Shown: positions 21,975 through 34,987 of the stretch, one piece after another | How the letters are laid out: every line of letters starts with the position of its first letter | How positions within the stretch are numbered: position 1 is the stretch's first letter | From: Lunularia cruciata | Taxonomy: Eukaryota; Streptophyta; Marchantiopsida; Lunulariales; Lunulariaceae | Direction of reading: 5' to 3' | Assembly: GCA_948567375.1 (NCBI GenBank) | Contig: OX419756.1 | Location: forward strand, 30,084,333-30,148,332 | Length of the DNA: 64,000 bases | Notes under the pieces: model-generated | Database searches by the model: none | What the model was told of the DNA's origin: nothing | Seen by the model: the letters and a program-made list of their open reading frames with translations, nothing else | Program-made: the position numbers and the translations under genes

Positions 21975-23643
21975 ATGTCTGCATTGAGAGAACAATGGGA
22001 AGAGAGAGTTCAAAGATAAATGTTGCATTGTGAAGAAGAAGAATGCCTAAAGATCCAACCCACTTTAGACAAAACCAAATGGGAGGCATTGGACTTTCAA
22101 CTTCTTCACAAAGTGCAAGAAGCCTTGTGAAAACTTGATCAAAAGAAACACAAAGGCGGTTGGCAAGGAAATTTCTTGTCTCCCTCTACCAAGAAGAAGA
22201 AAGACTTGAGCAGGCAGACATATTCATTATGACCTTGTACACCAACTTCCTTTAAAGCTATAAAGGAAGTCAAATTTATCAAGAAATTTGTTTGGGAAAA
22301 GACAGCACAAACACTAACGGAAGAAGAGTGTCAACACCTTCTATGCACGATTCCTTGATTGTCTCAAAGGAATTTCAAAGAACATTTCAAAGGAGTTGAG
22401 CCTTTTTTTCAACTTGGGTTGAACTCGACACAATCAGATAAGAAGTAATTGTTGAAGAAAGCCCAACATTGAACTTGACTAATTAGAATCCTTGGGCTGT
22501 CAATACGGCGTCCATATCAACCAGTTCCTTGGCTCCCTTAAGTTCAATTTACCATAGCCAATTCTACCAAGCCAAACAATGACTTTGTTACCTGTCACAC
22601 AACACATGTATCAAAAGTATAAGAGGACAAAACAAGACAAAGACCTTGATGAATTCATCAAACAATTTGAAGTCATTTCCTTTACTAATAAGGAACATGA
22701 TTTGGCAGATTGCCTGAGAATTTTTCCAACTCTGCTCTGAAAGAAGGCTCAAAGTTGGTATACTCATGTAACCCAGAACAGGTTCATACCGGCGGACTAG
22801 GAAGACTTGAGAAACAATTTCTTGGAACGCTTTCAGGAAGTTGATTATGACACTAATGTCTTCACGGCGCTCAACGATTTGGACAGAGGCAAGAAGGAGA
22901 AGTTGAGAGACTACTTTGAGCGGTTCATGGTGCTCTTGAGCCCAGTTCCAAAGCAATCAGGTGTGGTGGGTTACTCTAGTGCCCAAGCCATTACTTGGTT
23001 CTTGGGAGCACTTTCACCAAAGACTTGGATCTTTGCCAGGGAGAGGAATGTAACTTCCCTAGATAAGGTACTCAAACATATCACCCACTATGAGCAGCTC
23101 ACTCTCACTCTACCAGTAATCAAAGAAATCAGGAGAAGAAAGGCAAGAAGCCTAAAAGAAGAGCTTCTTGTAGTACATCCTCTTCTTCAGAGGAATCCTC
23201 CACATCTTCAATTTCTTCTTTGGAATCCAAAAAAGAATCAAAGCCAAGAAGAAAACAAAGATAAGGTACTCAAACATATCACCCACTATGAGCGGCTCAC
23301 TCTCACTCTACTGGTAATCAAAGAAATCAGGAGAAGAAAGGCAAGAAGCCTAAAAGAAGAGCTTCTTGTAGTACATCCTCTTCTTCATAGGAATCCTCCA
23401 CATCTTCAATTTCTTCTTTGGAATCCAAAAAAGAATCAAAGCCAAGAAGAAAACAAAGACGTGGAGGCAAGAAAAAATTGACATCCCCAGCAAAGAGTGT
23501 ATAGAAGGCACACAACAAGCTGGATGCTCTTATCAATGACTTTTTGGATTTTAAGATCTAGATGATTGGGATGAAGGACCAACAAAAACCTCCATCATTT
23601 GGCAGATCCAACGTATGGTGCACCGCGTGTGGCAAGTCAGGCC
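21975..23643 (+). pseudogene. B2 gag, N-terminal part
   Basis: ATG at 21975 (MSALREQWEERVQR) is aligned with the B1 gag start. A TAA follows after 14 codons, and there are further stops and shifts up to 22800. From 22807 a 224-codon stretch is open: NNFLERFQEVDYDTNVF, then LRDYFERFMVLL and SSAQAITWFLGAL, a capsid-type gag region. A one-base loss near 23094 puts the basic Ser-rich tail out of frame. It ends inside the first knuckle (WCTACGKSGH) where an A solo LTR is inserted. Confidence 0.78.
23062..23457 (+). repeat. 198-bp tandem duplication in B2 gag (2 copies)
   Basis: GATAAGGTACTCAAACATAT occurs at 23062 and again at 23260. The two 198-bp units are nearly identical (a few changes such as CAG/CGG and CCAGTA/CTGGTA). 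The period is 66 codons, so the frame is kept. B1 gag has a single copy. Confidence 0.9.
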
Positions 23644-24335
23644 TGTGAGCCGGCCTCTCTCTCACTCAGGATAAACCTCTGATGGCTATTATGGTAGCGC
23701 ACCATGGACTAAGAAGCCAAAGAACCCCAACTCCATCATACTCCTCCAAGGCTAACACTCCAAGACTCAAGACATTGCTCACTAGAGAACTCAATGAGAG
23801 AGAGATAGTTGCAAATGAAAGGATGATGAGTACCTCCTCACCCCTTGTTTATATACTTGTGAAATAGTTACGTACCAAAGTTACTAATTACCGTAGTAAC
23901 TCAAGTTACTAGACTAAAAGTCCAGTTAAGTCAAAAAGTAGAAAGGAATATCCATTCACATGGGCATATTCCCCTAAGCATGTGGTCTTATCTTGACCCA
24001 ACCACTAAGTCAAGGATTCCTGCACATGGGCTATCCTTGGACTAAAGAAGAATCCAAAACAAAAAGGCTTGCGGGCCCAAGAGTTCTCAACTCTTTCCTC
24101 AAAGCCAAACACCTAGGAATAATACCAAGTCAACACACTAAAGTCCTAAATAGTGGTGCTCATCTTTTCTACTTCCTCTAAATTAAGGTCCCCTCTATCT
24201 TAGCTGTGACTAACTTTAGCTAACCATCACTAATATAGAACCATCCTTTATCTCTATATAAATAATATCTCTTAAGTACTTGTAATACCAAGCTAAATAT
24301 CATAATACCACACACATGCACAAATGGGTGTTACA
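23644..24335 (-). repeat. Solo LTR of family A in B2 gag (692 bp)
   Basis: Inverted: TGTGAGCCGG at 23644 to GGTGTTACA at 24335. TSD GGCC at 23640-23643 and 24336-24339. It interrupts the first zinc knuckle of B2 gag. No internal sequence remains, so it is the product of LTR-LTR recombination. Confidence 0.93.
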
Positions 24336-25999
24336 GGCCATGCAAACACAGAATGCAATACTTGTAATGCATTTTTGGTGCAGCAGATTGATTGGCTTCC
24401 AAGATGGAACCAAGAAGAGGAAGAGGAAGCAGTGTACCAAACCCAAGACGTACCACCTCAGGCAAGCAAATCATACCAAGGTCTGAGGTTTGGACCAAGG
24501 GAGTATAACCCCAATGCTCCACCACAAAGACCACCAATGAGCAACCAAAACCAACCTCAAAATGTTGCACCCGAAACATGTTACAATTGTGGCTTGATGG
24601 GCCATTGGTCTCCAAACTGTCTGGAGCCAAGATGGCAAATTAGGTATGTTCCCTTATGTGGGAATTGTAAAGGATCGGGTCATATGGGCAACCAATGCTC
24701 TCATCCCGCAAACCTGAAGGCGCTTGTAAAATATGTATAGACCCCCAATAGAGCGTGCTGCAATTGAGGCAAAGGGAGATACTACTATAAATTGTATAAC
24801 ACTTGAGGAAGAAAGGCCTCAAGAAGGGAGCCCGGCCTTTGAAGATGAATGGCCGGACCTCAAAATTTTGAAGGTTGAGACGCGTGCTAGTAAGAAGAAG
24901 CGCGATCCCAAAGAACAAAGTATGACCTCTTTGCCAAGGAGGAAAAGATTCTTGCAGAAGCTAAATCTAAAGCCTTGCAAAAAGAACTCAAGAAGCAATA
25001 CTCAGGACTCAAGAGATGCGTTTGGAGGAGGAGACAAAGATAAAGCCTCCAATTTTTCTGGTGGACATCTGATCCAAAGTAAAGAATCTGATCCAAGCCG
25101 AGGTGGGTCAACCCGAGGAACCTTGGGTCCAGACCATTAGTACACCCATCACCATCATGAAGTGCTCCAAAGTCAAATTTGAACAGGGTGAGACCTTGAA
25201 CCCAAAGACCAAGGTGAAGAAGGTGAAATTGTTGGAAGTACCTCAATATGATGTTGTAGCAGATTTTGCATCCACAAGTGCAAACGTCACATTTATGCAA
25301 TAGTTGGAAGATAATAAGATGTACAAGAAGTAGCTAAATTCTGCCCTCAAGAAAGTAAGGGCAATGTCTAAAAAAGACCTACCTGCCATTTATCATATTG
25401 AACAAGAGGATCTAGGATCTCCCAAAGTTGATGTGGAGATTGCAAGGTGCATGATCACATCAATACCCATTGATTCAGGTTCCAGTGTGAATGTCATGAC
25501 CAAAGATACTGCAAATTGGTTGGGGTATCATATGCTTGAGCCAACACCCTGAGTTTTGAAATTTGCAGACCAAACCAAGAGATGGTTATTGGGCATGCTG
25601 TCAAACATAACCACGATCATTGGAGGGGTGCACTCTTCAAGTTGAATTACATCGTGTTGCAACCAGTGACTAAAACTGGTTACCCACTATTGATCGGAAG
25701 ACCCGGGTTGTACAGTGCCCAAGTTGTGGTGGATTGGCACAAGTAGAAGTTGCGGTTTAAGGACATTTTTTCCAAAGATCAGAAGCTAGTGATGGTGAGT
25801 TGGACAAAGGTTCTCCACCTTGGGGAAACAACATCATCTGAAGATGAAGATGAATCCAAAGATTCATCATTTGTGTCTTCAAGAGACTCCAAAGACAAAG
25901 TCCAAGTCAACTACTTGGAATGCTACGAGGTAGAGATCAAAGACAAAGACCCATATTTTATTGCCTTGGGGAACATGACTTGGAGGAAGGGGGTTTGAC
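24336..25999 (+). pseudogene. B2 gag C-terminal knuckles and protease
   Basis: It resumes the interrupted knuckle (HANTEC), then has a second one (CYNCGLMGHWSPNC near 24580) and a third (CGNCKGSGHMGNQC near 24660), so family B gag carries three. A charged linker follows (24733-25140). The protease has IPIDSGSSVNVM near 25480 with the DSG active site kept, and LIGRPGLYSAQVVVDWHK near 25690-25743. Stops at 24738, 25302, 25333 and 25551 and frame changes disable it. The acidic pre-RT linker ends near 25999. Confidence 0.78.
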
Positions 26000-28867
26000 T
26001 GCAGTTTGACTCGGATTAAGCCGAGTAAGCCATGTTGAAGGAGTCATCAACCCCAATGAGTGTCAAGATGTTGTCTTGACCAAAGGAAAAATTTTGAAAA
26101 TTTCTAAGATAGTCACTTTGGAGGAGTTGGCAAGATACACTGCCCTGTTTATAGAATTCCAAGATTTATTTGCCTGGTCTATTGATCAAATGCCGAGTAT
26201 TCCACAAGAATTTGGAGAACACTGGATTGATCTGGTTGAAGGTGCAGTTCCGGTTCAACAAAGACAATACTGCTTGAACCCAAAGGACTCACTCTTGGTC
26301 AAAGACAAAATTGATATGTACTTAGGAGCCAAAATAATTTTTCCTATCTTGAGCAGTGAGTGGATTTCCCCCATAGTCATTGTTCCAAAGAAGAAGACTA
26401 GGAAGATTCAAGTGTGCCAAGATTTTTGCAAGTTGAATGCAGTCACAAGGAAGGATCATCATACCTTGCCTTTTACAAATACAATTTTGGACCAAGTAGC
26501 TGGCCATCCTTGTTACCATTTTCTTGATGGATTTTTAAGATATAATCAAGTATCCATCCAAGAAGAGAACAAGGATAAACTAAATTCACTACCAATTGGG
26601 GCACTTTTGCTTACAATCAAATGCCTTTGGGTTGTGTAATGCTCTTGCTACTTTCTAGTTGAAGATGAATGCAATCTTCAAGAATTTTTTATGCAAATTT
26701 TTGGAGGTCTTCATTGATGATTTTTGTGTGTTTGGGCAAAGAGAAGTACATTTAGATTACCTTCACCAAAGTTTTGAAAGGTGTTGTCTTGCCAATTTGT
26801 CATTACACCCGGAGAAATGCTTCTTTGCAATGAAGGAGAGAATTCTTTGGGTGTCAAACCAAGGTATTGAAGTCAATGTTGAGAAGGTAAAATTTATCTC
26901 AGCTTTGGAATCCCCAAAAAACATCCAGGAGCTAAGAGCCTTCTTAGGACATGTCAAATACTACAGATGCTTTGTTTCAAACTATGCGGTGCTTGCAGCA
27001 CCCCTTACAAAGCTTCCAAAGAAGTCCAAAGACTACTTGTGGGAAGCATAACAAGAGGAAGCTTTCCAAGTATTGACAAAGAAACTGGTTGGAGCACCAA
27101 TTATGAGGGCCCCAAATTGGGATGCACCTTTTCACGTGTATGTGGACACTTTGTCCATGGCAATCAAAGTCATCTTAAGTGAGAAGGACAAGAAGAAGAA
27201 GGATTATCCGATTTATTATGCCAGCCAACAATTATTAGTTTCAAAAAGAACTATTTGATGACTAAAAGAGAAGCACTTGGAATGGTTTATGCCTGCAAGA
27301 AGTTTCACCACTACCTATTGGGATACAAGTTTGTCTTCTATGTTGACCATTATGCATTGCAACATTTGGTTAAGAAGGTAGATTTGTATGAGAAAATTGC
27401 AAGATGGATCTTGTTGTTACAAGAATTCACATACACTATACAAGTACGGAAGGAGCTTTGCATTTGAATGCAGACTTCTTGTCTAGGTTAAAAACTCAAG
27501 ACCAAGACTTGGAAGTTGATGATTGGTTTCTTGACGAAGAGCTGTATTATTTAATGGTTGTGCAAAGTATGAGGTATGCGGCTCAATATCACTATTTGCA
27601 TACTTTCCATTGTCTTGAGGGGCTGGACCCAGAGCAAAGGGCAATCTTCCTCATGAAGATGGGACCGTACCAATTAAAACACAACATTTTATTTAAGATG
27701 GGCAAAGACAAAGTACTTTAGAGATGTTTGGAGGCATACAAAGTTGGAGGAGTCATTGAGTCCTTACACTCTGAAGCATCAGGAGGACGTTATGCCCTGA
27801 AGAATATTGTGAAGAAAATCCTCTCAGTAGGGAATTGGTGGCCTATGATGTATAAAGATACATACGCCCATATTCAAAGTTGTGATGCATGTCAAAGAAC
27901 AAGAAAACCAATGGCTACTTCCTAGTGGCCTTTGAGACCAATTTTGCCATTGGCTCCATTGGAGAAATGGGGTATTTATTTTGTGGGTCTAATTCAACCA
28001 ATGACTTGAGTCACAAGGAAGAGAAACATCTTGGTATGCACTGATTATGCTACCAAGATGGTAGAAGCCAAAGCAACATAGAGAGATGATGCAAAAATAG
28101 TTGCAAATTTTTTCTTCCAAAACATCATTTCCCATTGTGGGTGCCCTTTGGAATTGGTCAATGATCATGGAACTCATTTTTCTGAACTCCATGGTGGAAG
28201 CATTAACCAAGTACTTCCAGATTACACATCGGAAGATGACTCCCTATAACCCAAAAGCAAATGGACTCATGAAGAAGGCCAATGGATTGTTGTGTAAAAT
28301 TTTGAATAAGGTGACAGCCTATGATTAGGACACAAAGTTACCTACAGCTTTGTGAGCATACAAAATGACTGAAAAGATTACAACCAAACAAACTCCCTAC
28401 TTCCTGACATACAGATTGCATCCTATACTACTAGTTGAATTTGAAGTACCATCATATTGGATTCTCTATGAGGAACAATTGGAGGTAGAAAGTCAGGATC
28501 TTTGGATCTAGCAATTAATGTGGTTAGAAGAAAAAAGGGATGATGCAATGCAAACCATGAAGGAAGTGCAAGAACAAAGGAAGAGCATGCACAATAAGTG
28601 AATCAAGCCCGTGGCTGTTTAGGAAGGTGACTTGGTGTTGTTATATGACAATCACCAAATATTTTTCCAGGCAAAACACATTTGTGGTGGATGGGACCAT
28701 ATCGTATTGTCCACATGTATGCCAATAGCTTTATTTAACTTGCAGACTTGGAAAGCAATCCATTTGCCACTCGAGTAAATGGCTGGAGAGTTAGAAAATA
28801 TTGGACCACAGACCCAACTTTGTATAAAGAACCGGTTGTTGGTGTTTGCATGGACGCTCACATTTGA
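26000..28867 (+). pseudogene. B2 pol: RT, RNase H, integrase
   Basis: RT shows SSEWISPIVIVPKKK near 26352, QVCQDFCKLN near 26410 and the catalytic VFIDDFCVFG near 26707. RNase H has HVYVDTLSMAIKV near 27136 and ALGMVYACKKFHHY near 27271. The integrase finger is CDACQRTRKP near 27884, with VNDHGTHF near 28157. The region of the catalytic Glu reads LMKKANG near 28265, where B1 has LTEKANG, so Glu is replaced by Lys. Frame breaks near 26580, 26640, 27050, 27720 and 27925 add to this. It ends at TGA 28865-28867, 11 bases before the LTR. Confidence 0.85.
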
Positions 28868-28878
28868 GAGAAGAGGTA
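28868..28878 (+). other. Polypurine tract of B2
   Basis: GAGAAGAGGTA between the pol stop and the LTR start TGTGGTACCC at 28879. Confidence 0.7.
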
Positions 28879-29300
28879 TGTGGTACCCACAATTTTTGGT
28901 TTTGGATAGTTTCAAGAAATGTTTTGAAGAAGAATTACGTTAGTAAAGCCTAAGGAGGGCTAAACAAGAAAGAAATAAGAAGAAACGTGTGTTTGGAGCC
29001 AAACCCAAAGTCAACCTCGGGTCAAGACCAAAGGACTCGGGATAGACAAAAGAAGAAGATGAAGAAGAGGACTTTGTATCAAGCAAGGTAGTCTAATCCA
29101 AAGAACCTGTAACAAACTTCTTTAGAGTTAGAAGATCAAGAAAGTACAGGAGAAGAACATAATGACCTCAGGATCAAGAAGTTCTTGATAGTGACAAGAA
29201 ACAACCCCACCAAAATTGGTGATTGGAGTGGGGAAACAACAGAAGAATGACCAATCAGCACAAGACTATAAAATCATGAGTTTTGCAAGGAAGCAGTGCA

Positions 29301-31668
29301 ATGTCCTGTGAGCCGGCCTGTCTCTCACTCAGGATGAACCTCTGATGGCTATTATGGTAGCACACCATGGACTAAGAAGGCAAGGAACCCCAACTCTATC
29401 ATACTCCTCCAAGGCTAACACTCCAAGACTCAAGACATTGCTCACTAGAGAACTCAATGAGAGAGAGATAATTGCAAATGAAAGGATGATGAATGCCTCC
29501 TCACCCCTTGTTTATATACTTTTGAAATAGTTACTTACCAAAGTTACTAATTACCATAGTAACTCAAGTTACTAATTACCGTAGTAACTCAAGTTACTAG
29601 ACTAAAAGTCAAGTCAAGTCAAGTCAAAAAGTAGAAAGGAATATCCATTCACATGGGCATATTCCTCTAAGCATGTGGTCTTATCGTGACCCAACCACTA
29701 AGTCAAGGATTCCTTCACATGGGCTATCCTTGGACTAAAGAAGAATCCAAAACAAAAGGCTTGCGGGCCCAAGAGTTCTCAACTCTTTCCTCAAAGCCAA
29801 ACACCTAGGAATAATACCAAGTCAACACACTAAAATCCAAAATAGTGGTGCTCATCTTTTCTACTTCCTCTAAATTAAGGTCCTCTCTATCTTAGCTATG
29901 ACTAACTTTAGCTAACTATCACTAATATAGAACCATCCTTTATCTCTATATAAATAATATCTCTTAAGTACTTGTAATACCAAGCTAAATATCACAATAC
30001 CACACACATGCACAAATGGGTGTTATAGTCTAGACACTACCCTATCCCTATTTAGAGTCAACCCAAAGTAATGCAAATTGTAAATTTGTAGGAAGACAAG
30101 TGGGTTAGGATCTCGAGAATGATCTTCTGCAAGAAGAGGGCAAGGAAATACATGATGGCCTTGAAAGTGAGTAAGCAGAGTGCGGTGAAAGGACTTGCAA
30201 TTTGTAGATTAGATGTAGTAGCACGGATCAAAGTCTTGGTGAGACTTTGTATCACGTTCCTGGCCTGGAACTAGAACTTCAGTTTTCCAAGTTTCATGGT
30301 AGAAATTGCAGCAAGCAATTGCAAGGATGTGCCAAAACACAAGGAGAAGAGAAGAATCAATGGACTGAGTTGGATTGGAGAATAGTCTTAGGGAGAGAAG
30401 AAAGAGAGGTAGGAGGTACCACCTTCTATCCAAAGCGTGATGCTTCAAAAGGGACTGCCGAGGTGAGAAACTCATTCAATCAACCTTGCACCATCAATGG
30501 GTATAAAATGGATAGTTATAGAGACCCCCAAGAGGAGAGGGATTTTAAACACAATGATAGAAATGTTCAAGCCAGAGCAAACCTCCTTTTTTATGATGCA
30601 ATAGGCGGCATTCTTTCACCAAATGTTTGCAAGAGAGGCAGTAGATTGGGCAAAATGTCTGCATCAGCAAGTGGGGCAGATGATTTTGGGTTGGAGAATG
30701 GATATGCCACCGCATTATTTCATGCCCTCTGCGGCTCATTTTTATTTTGGGCTGAGCTTGCTCACTTTGGAGCAAAGAAACCAAATGCGCTCACATTTTC
30801 ATCCAGATTTGTGGAAAGAGGCGGATGCAGATGAATGATATTATATGGAGAGGATGCAAGATGAGGATGAGTACTACAACAAAAATGAGAAGGAGAGAAT
30901 TGTAGCAACTGACATCCTGAGGGCCAGAAAGAGAACTAAGCTTGAAAGTTGCACTATGATAGTTCAGCCATAGCAAGTGTAAAAGCTTAACCCAACGGTA
31001 CTGATGGTGAATATGAAGGAATCAACGCCCAAATCCAAAGAAGAGTCTCAAGGGGAAACCAAATTGAAAGGAGAAGCATTGGGAGAAGAAGAAGAGTTCA
31101 CCTTGCAAAGTGAAGAATTGAGTAGTGGTAGTGAAGGCAAGGCGTAGGTTTAGCAAACCCGAAGGTAGATGATGGATACAGGGAAGCCGAGCACAAAAGT
31201 CTCTATGATTAAACAAGGAGTTGAGAAGAAGAAGGAAGAAGAAGTTTTAGCACGGCCACAAACTACCAAAGGAAAGAACAGTGTGCAAGCAGCCAAAGTG
31301 GGGCCAAATAAAGTTGTCATGGAAAAGGAGGACAGCTTGGATGTGGAAACCTTGATAGTACAAAGATCATAACGTTAGAGTAAGATGCAAGAAGGAGTGT
31401 TGGATGAAGAGGAAGACAAAGGCCGGGCCGATGACAAGAAATGTGACAGAGTGGAGTATCTATCAAAAGTCATGTGTCTACTATTGGTGTTCCTATAGCA
31501 GAAGAAAGTAGAGATGGTGAGTGCCAATCTTGATGTGCATGGTGAGTTGGCAGTAGTAAGAAAGTGGAATGCGGAAACCTTGTTGTTAAGAAGTAAGGTA
31601 ACAAGAGTGGAGATGGAAGCCAAAGAACTTTGGGTTGAGAAGATTCTTTGGAGTAAGTTGTGACAACC
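29301..31668 (+). pseudogene. U3 ORF in the B2 3' LTR (interrupted at codon 2)
   Basis: ATG TCC at 29301-29306 matches the MSS start of the other LTR ORFs; an A solo LTR follows at once and the frame resumes at 30032. Recognisable blocks are RIKVLVRLCITFLAWN near 30226-30273, DWRIVLG near 30377, MDSYRDP near 30508, then FAREAVDWAKCLHQ and HFYFGLSLLTLE (30623-30770) and SHFHPDLWKEADADE near 30793-30836. A Glu/Lys-rich region follows to 31668. Stops and frame changes are frequent. The C-terminal half is missing in this LTR version. Confidence 0.6.
29307..30027 (-). repeat. Solo LTR of family A in the B2 3' LTR (721 bp)
   Basis: Inverted: TGTGAGCCGG at 29307 to GGTGTTATA at 30027 (CA changed to TA at the end). 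TSD GTCC at 29303-29306 and GTCT at 30028-30031, one mismatch. It contains a 25-bp tandem duplication near 29543-29592 (GTTACTAATTACC units). Confidence 0.9.
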
Positions 31669-32327
31669 CGGCAAATATTACTTTTGTGGCAATCAGGTAA
31701 GTAAAGTTTGTTCCCACAGAGATACGAGTTAGAAATGTCTAAATATGAAGCAAAGTAACAATTGCAGTTCTTCTTGAGTTCTTCTTTAATCTCCTAGGTA
31801 GAAACCACACCCAGAAGAGAGTAACAAGCACTGATTTGCAGTCTTGTCACGAAGTAACACTTCTTAATCACAACTCCATCAAATCTTTCCAAACAATCTT
31901 GATTGTGATGATTCATGCTCTCCCAAAAACAACACTTCACTACAAAATGACTTTGCCTCAGAATTGTGTTCCACCCCTCCATTGAAGGCACAACTTCCTT
32001 GATCAAAATTGCTTCACATCAACTTTGCACTATACTCACAAATGTAGAATACTACCAACACTACAATTCCTCTCAGATCTGTCAAGGCATTGCTCCAATT
32101 GCACTTCACTCAAGATCAAACACACAAAATGTATATCAAGGCTGCGGAATCCAACATCCAACAAGCACACTAACTTGCACTTCAAAATTCTCCACACACT
32201 CACAATTACAAAAACAAAGTTGATACTTGGAATCAAGCTCAAGCAATGAGCACTGCTTCACAACACTTCACTTTATCTATTCTCATAAATTATGAGCACT
32301 GAACAACATCTAACTGTGAATGCCACT

Positions 32328-32335
32328 CTTAAATA
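32328..32335 (-). promoter_or_regulatory. TATA box of the family B LTR
   Basis: Minus strand TATTTAAG, 117 nt after the U3 ORF stop. The same octamer is at the same distance in 38247, 54590 and 58104, and as TATTTAAA at 39572-39579. Confidence 0.6.
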
Positions 32336-32451
32336 GTGAAGCAATTGACAGTTCTAACAAAAATATTGTTCTACAATAACTCTTCTAACCTACAAATCTG
32401 GAATAACAATACACCTCTTCATATCTACCTCTTCAAATCATAATTCTGTTA

Positions 32452-34987
32452 CTAATCCGATCCAATGTCTACTTTTTCATCGGCTTTCAAACCTGAACCC
32501 AAAGTAACTTTGCTCACTACTACTCTATCTTCGGGTTTCATAACTCCTAACTCTTCTATCAATTCTACTACTTCTTCACTCTGATCTACAATTGAGGTCT
32601 TGGGTAACCTTTCTACTACATTATCTTCCAACACACTCTTCTCTAAAGTGTCAAATGTCAAATCTGAAGACATTTGCACTCCTACTTCTACAACTTCGGG
32701 TCTTCGTACTTCTTCTACCTCACTACAAAGTTTAGCTAACTCTATCCTAATCAGGTCTAGTCTGAGACACACATTGTCTCCCACCTCTAGCATCTTCCTA
32801 TCTACATGATCTTGCAGCCGGATTAACAAATTATTCAACTCGGTGTCCTTCGCCTTCCTCTTACGTGTTTCCTGCACTAGCAACTTTAACTCGTGCAGCC
32901 TTGCTTCTTTGAGTTTACACCCCACCTCCATACTCAACATGGCCTTAATTTTTTTAACAACACCTTCTACTTCACTAGTTTCTTTCATCACCGTACACTT
33001 TTCCTTCTTCCTCTCTTCTTCTAATTCACTACGACACATCTGAAGCTCATCTTCAAACTCAACTTTCAATGCTTCCTTCTCCTTTTGATGTACATCAAGT
33101 TGTTCCTTGGCCTCGTGCACCAACCCTCTCAAATGATCTTCTTCTCTACTACCCTCCGTCAACTCTTGTTGCCAGGCCCGATCTTTCTCCGCTGCCCTCT
33201 TCTTAAGGCTCTCCAACTCTTGCTCCATCACCGCAACAATTGGAGTGTATTAATTCAACATGCACCGCTGCAAGTTCTCCCTTCAATCCCACAGTCATCG
33301 CAGTCATATCCTTCACTTCCTCACGACTCTTGACTAGCTCTTCCCTTGTCACCTCAAAGTGCTAACTCCGAAGAACCTCCTCAACCCCAAGTTCTTTGAC
33401 TTCCATCTCCACTCTTGTCAGCTTACTTTGCAACAACAAAGTTTCAGCACTCCAAGCTTTTACCACCGCTAATTCATTGGGTACGTTGAGCTTGGCACTT
33501 ATCATCTCCAACTTCTTCTCCTACAACATTGCCAACAACGGGCATACTACTCTGGACAAATAGTCCACTCCTTCGCTCCTTGCATCCTTGGCTCAGACTT
33601 CGGGTTCTGACTCTTCTATACTTGATATCTTGCTCCGAAGTCAAGATCTTTGCACCTTCAAGGTTTCCTCCTCAGAACTTTCTCCCTCCTTCTAAGGAAG
33701 GTTACTGGGCCCCATTGCTAATGCACTCAGAATCTTCTCATGCTTGGCAGCTTGAGGTTGTGCTTCAACTTCTTCTTCTTTCTTACTGCACCATTCCAGT
33801 ATGGAAACCTTGGGGCTCGGCTTTCTGACATCTTCCATTGGTTGTACCACTTCCTGAACTTCCCCCTCACCTTTGCTGCCGCTACTCAATTCTTAGCTTT
33901 GTAGCGTAAACTCCTCTTCTTTGCCTGACACTCCTCTCTTTGATCCAGTTTCTCCTTTTGATTCTTCTTCTTCCTCCTGCACGACTTCCTTCGACTTCAC
34001 CATCACCGCCACCGGGTTAAGCCTTGAAACTTTCTGGGGTTGTACAATCGCAACCCGACTCTCAGGCTTGGTCCTCTTCCTTGCCCTTGGAAGGTCAATT
34101 GCTATGATCTTTTCTCTCCCACTCTCTTTATAGTACCTATCCCCCTCTCTCACTCTCTCCACATAATATCACTCAACTACATCAACTTCCTTGTGCAAAT
34201 CTGGATGAAAGTGCGACCTCATTCAACTTTGCTCTTCCAAAGTCAGTAAGCTCAACCCTAAATAAAAATGCGCTGCGAATGGCACAAAATAGTGTGGTGG
34301 TATATCCATTCTCCACCCGGAAATCATCAGCCCCACTCTCTGATGTAGGCACTTTGCTCAATCTACTACCTCTCCCACAAACATTTGGTGAGAGAACACC
34401 GCCTGTTGCATAGTAACATAGGTGGTTCGCTCTAGCTTGAACATGGCCATCATCGCGCTTACAATTCCTCTTCGCTCAGGATCTCTATAGCTATCCACCT
34501 TATACCCATTCTTTGTGCGGGGTCGATTGAACGACTTCCTAACTTTGGCAATTTCTTCTGAAGCATCACACCTCTGATAGAAGGTGGTACCTCCTACCTC
34601 TCTGGCTTCCTTTCCCAACACTACTCTCCAATCCGCCTCCGTCCATCAAGCGGGATTCCCTCTCTTCCCCTCATGCTTCGGCCCATCCTTGCAATTGTTG
34701 GCCGCAATTTCTACAATGAAACCTAGAAAATTGAAATTCTAGTTCCAGGTCAAGAACGTGATACAAAGTCTTGTCAAGGCTTTGATCCGCATTATAACCT
34801 CTAATCAAAAAATTGTAAGCCTTCTCACTGCACTCTGCTTGCTCACTTTTGGTGCCATCGTGTGCTTCCTCACTTTTCTCTTGTGGAAGATCGTCCCCAA
34901 AATCCTAACCCACTCCTCTTCCTATGGATTTATGATCTGCATTACTTCGGGTTGACTTTGAATAGGCACCAAGTAGCGGCTGGACAT
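32452..34987 (-). pseudogene. U3-encoded ORF, long form (about 845 codons)
   Basis: ATG at 34987 (MSSRYLVPIQSQ) to TAG at 32452-32454. N-terminal domain about residues 60-290: LTRLCITFLTWN, WTEADWRVVLGKEA, YKVDSYRDPERRGIVSAMMA, ERTTYVTMQQAVF, PPHYFVPFAAHFYLGL and SHFHPD. A basic patch (RARKRTKPE) and a Glu/Ser-rich acidic region follow. The last 260 codons (33231-32452) are uninterrupted: a long heptad-rich coiled coil (ELESLKKRAAEKDRAW) and a conserved tail ending KADEKVDIGSD. At least eight stops interrupt the upstream part, so this copy is dead. No membrane segment, protease, RT or integrase motif is seen. I do not recognise the family. It is neither gag nor env. Confidence 0.7.

Noticed and set aside
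32452..33231. A 259-codon uninterrupted coiled-coil ORF that could be a host gene
   Set aside because: It is the C-terminal part of the U3 ORF inside a TSD-flanked family B solo LTR and recurs in five other LTRs.
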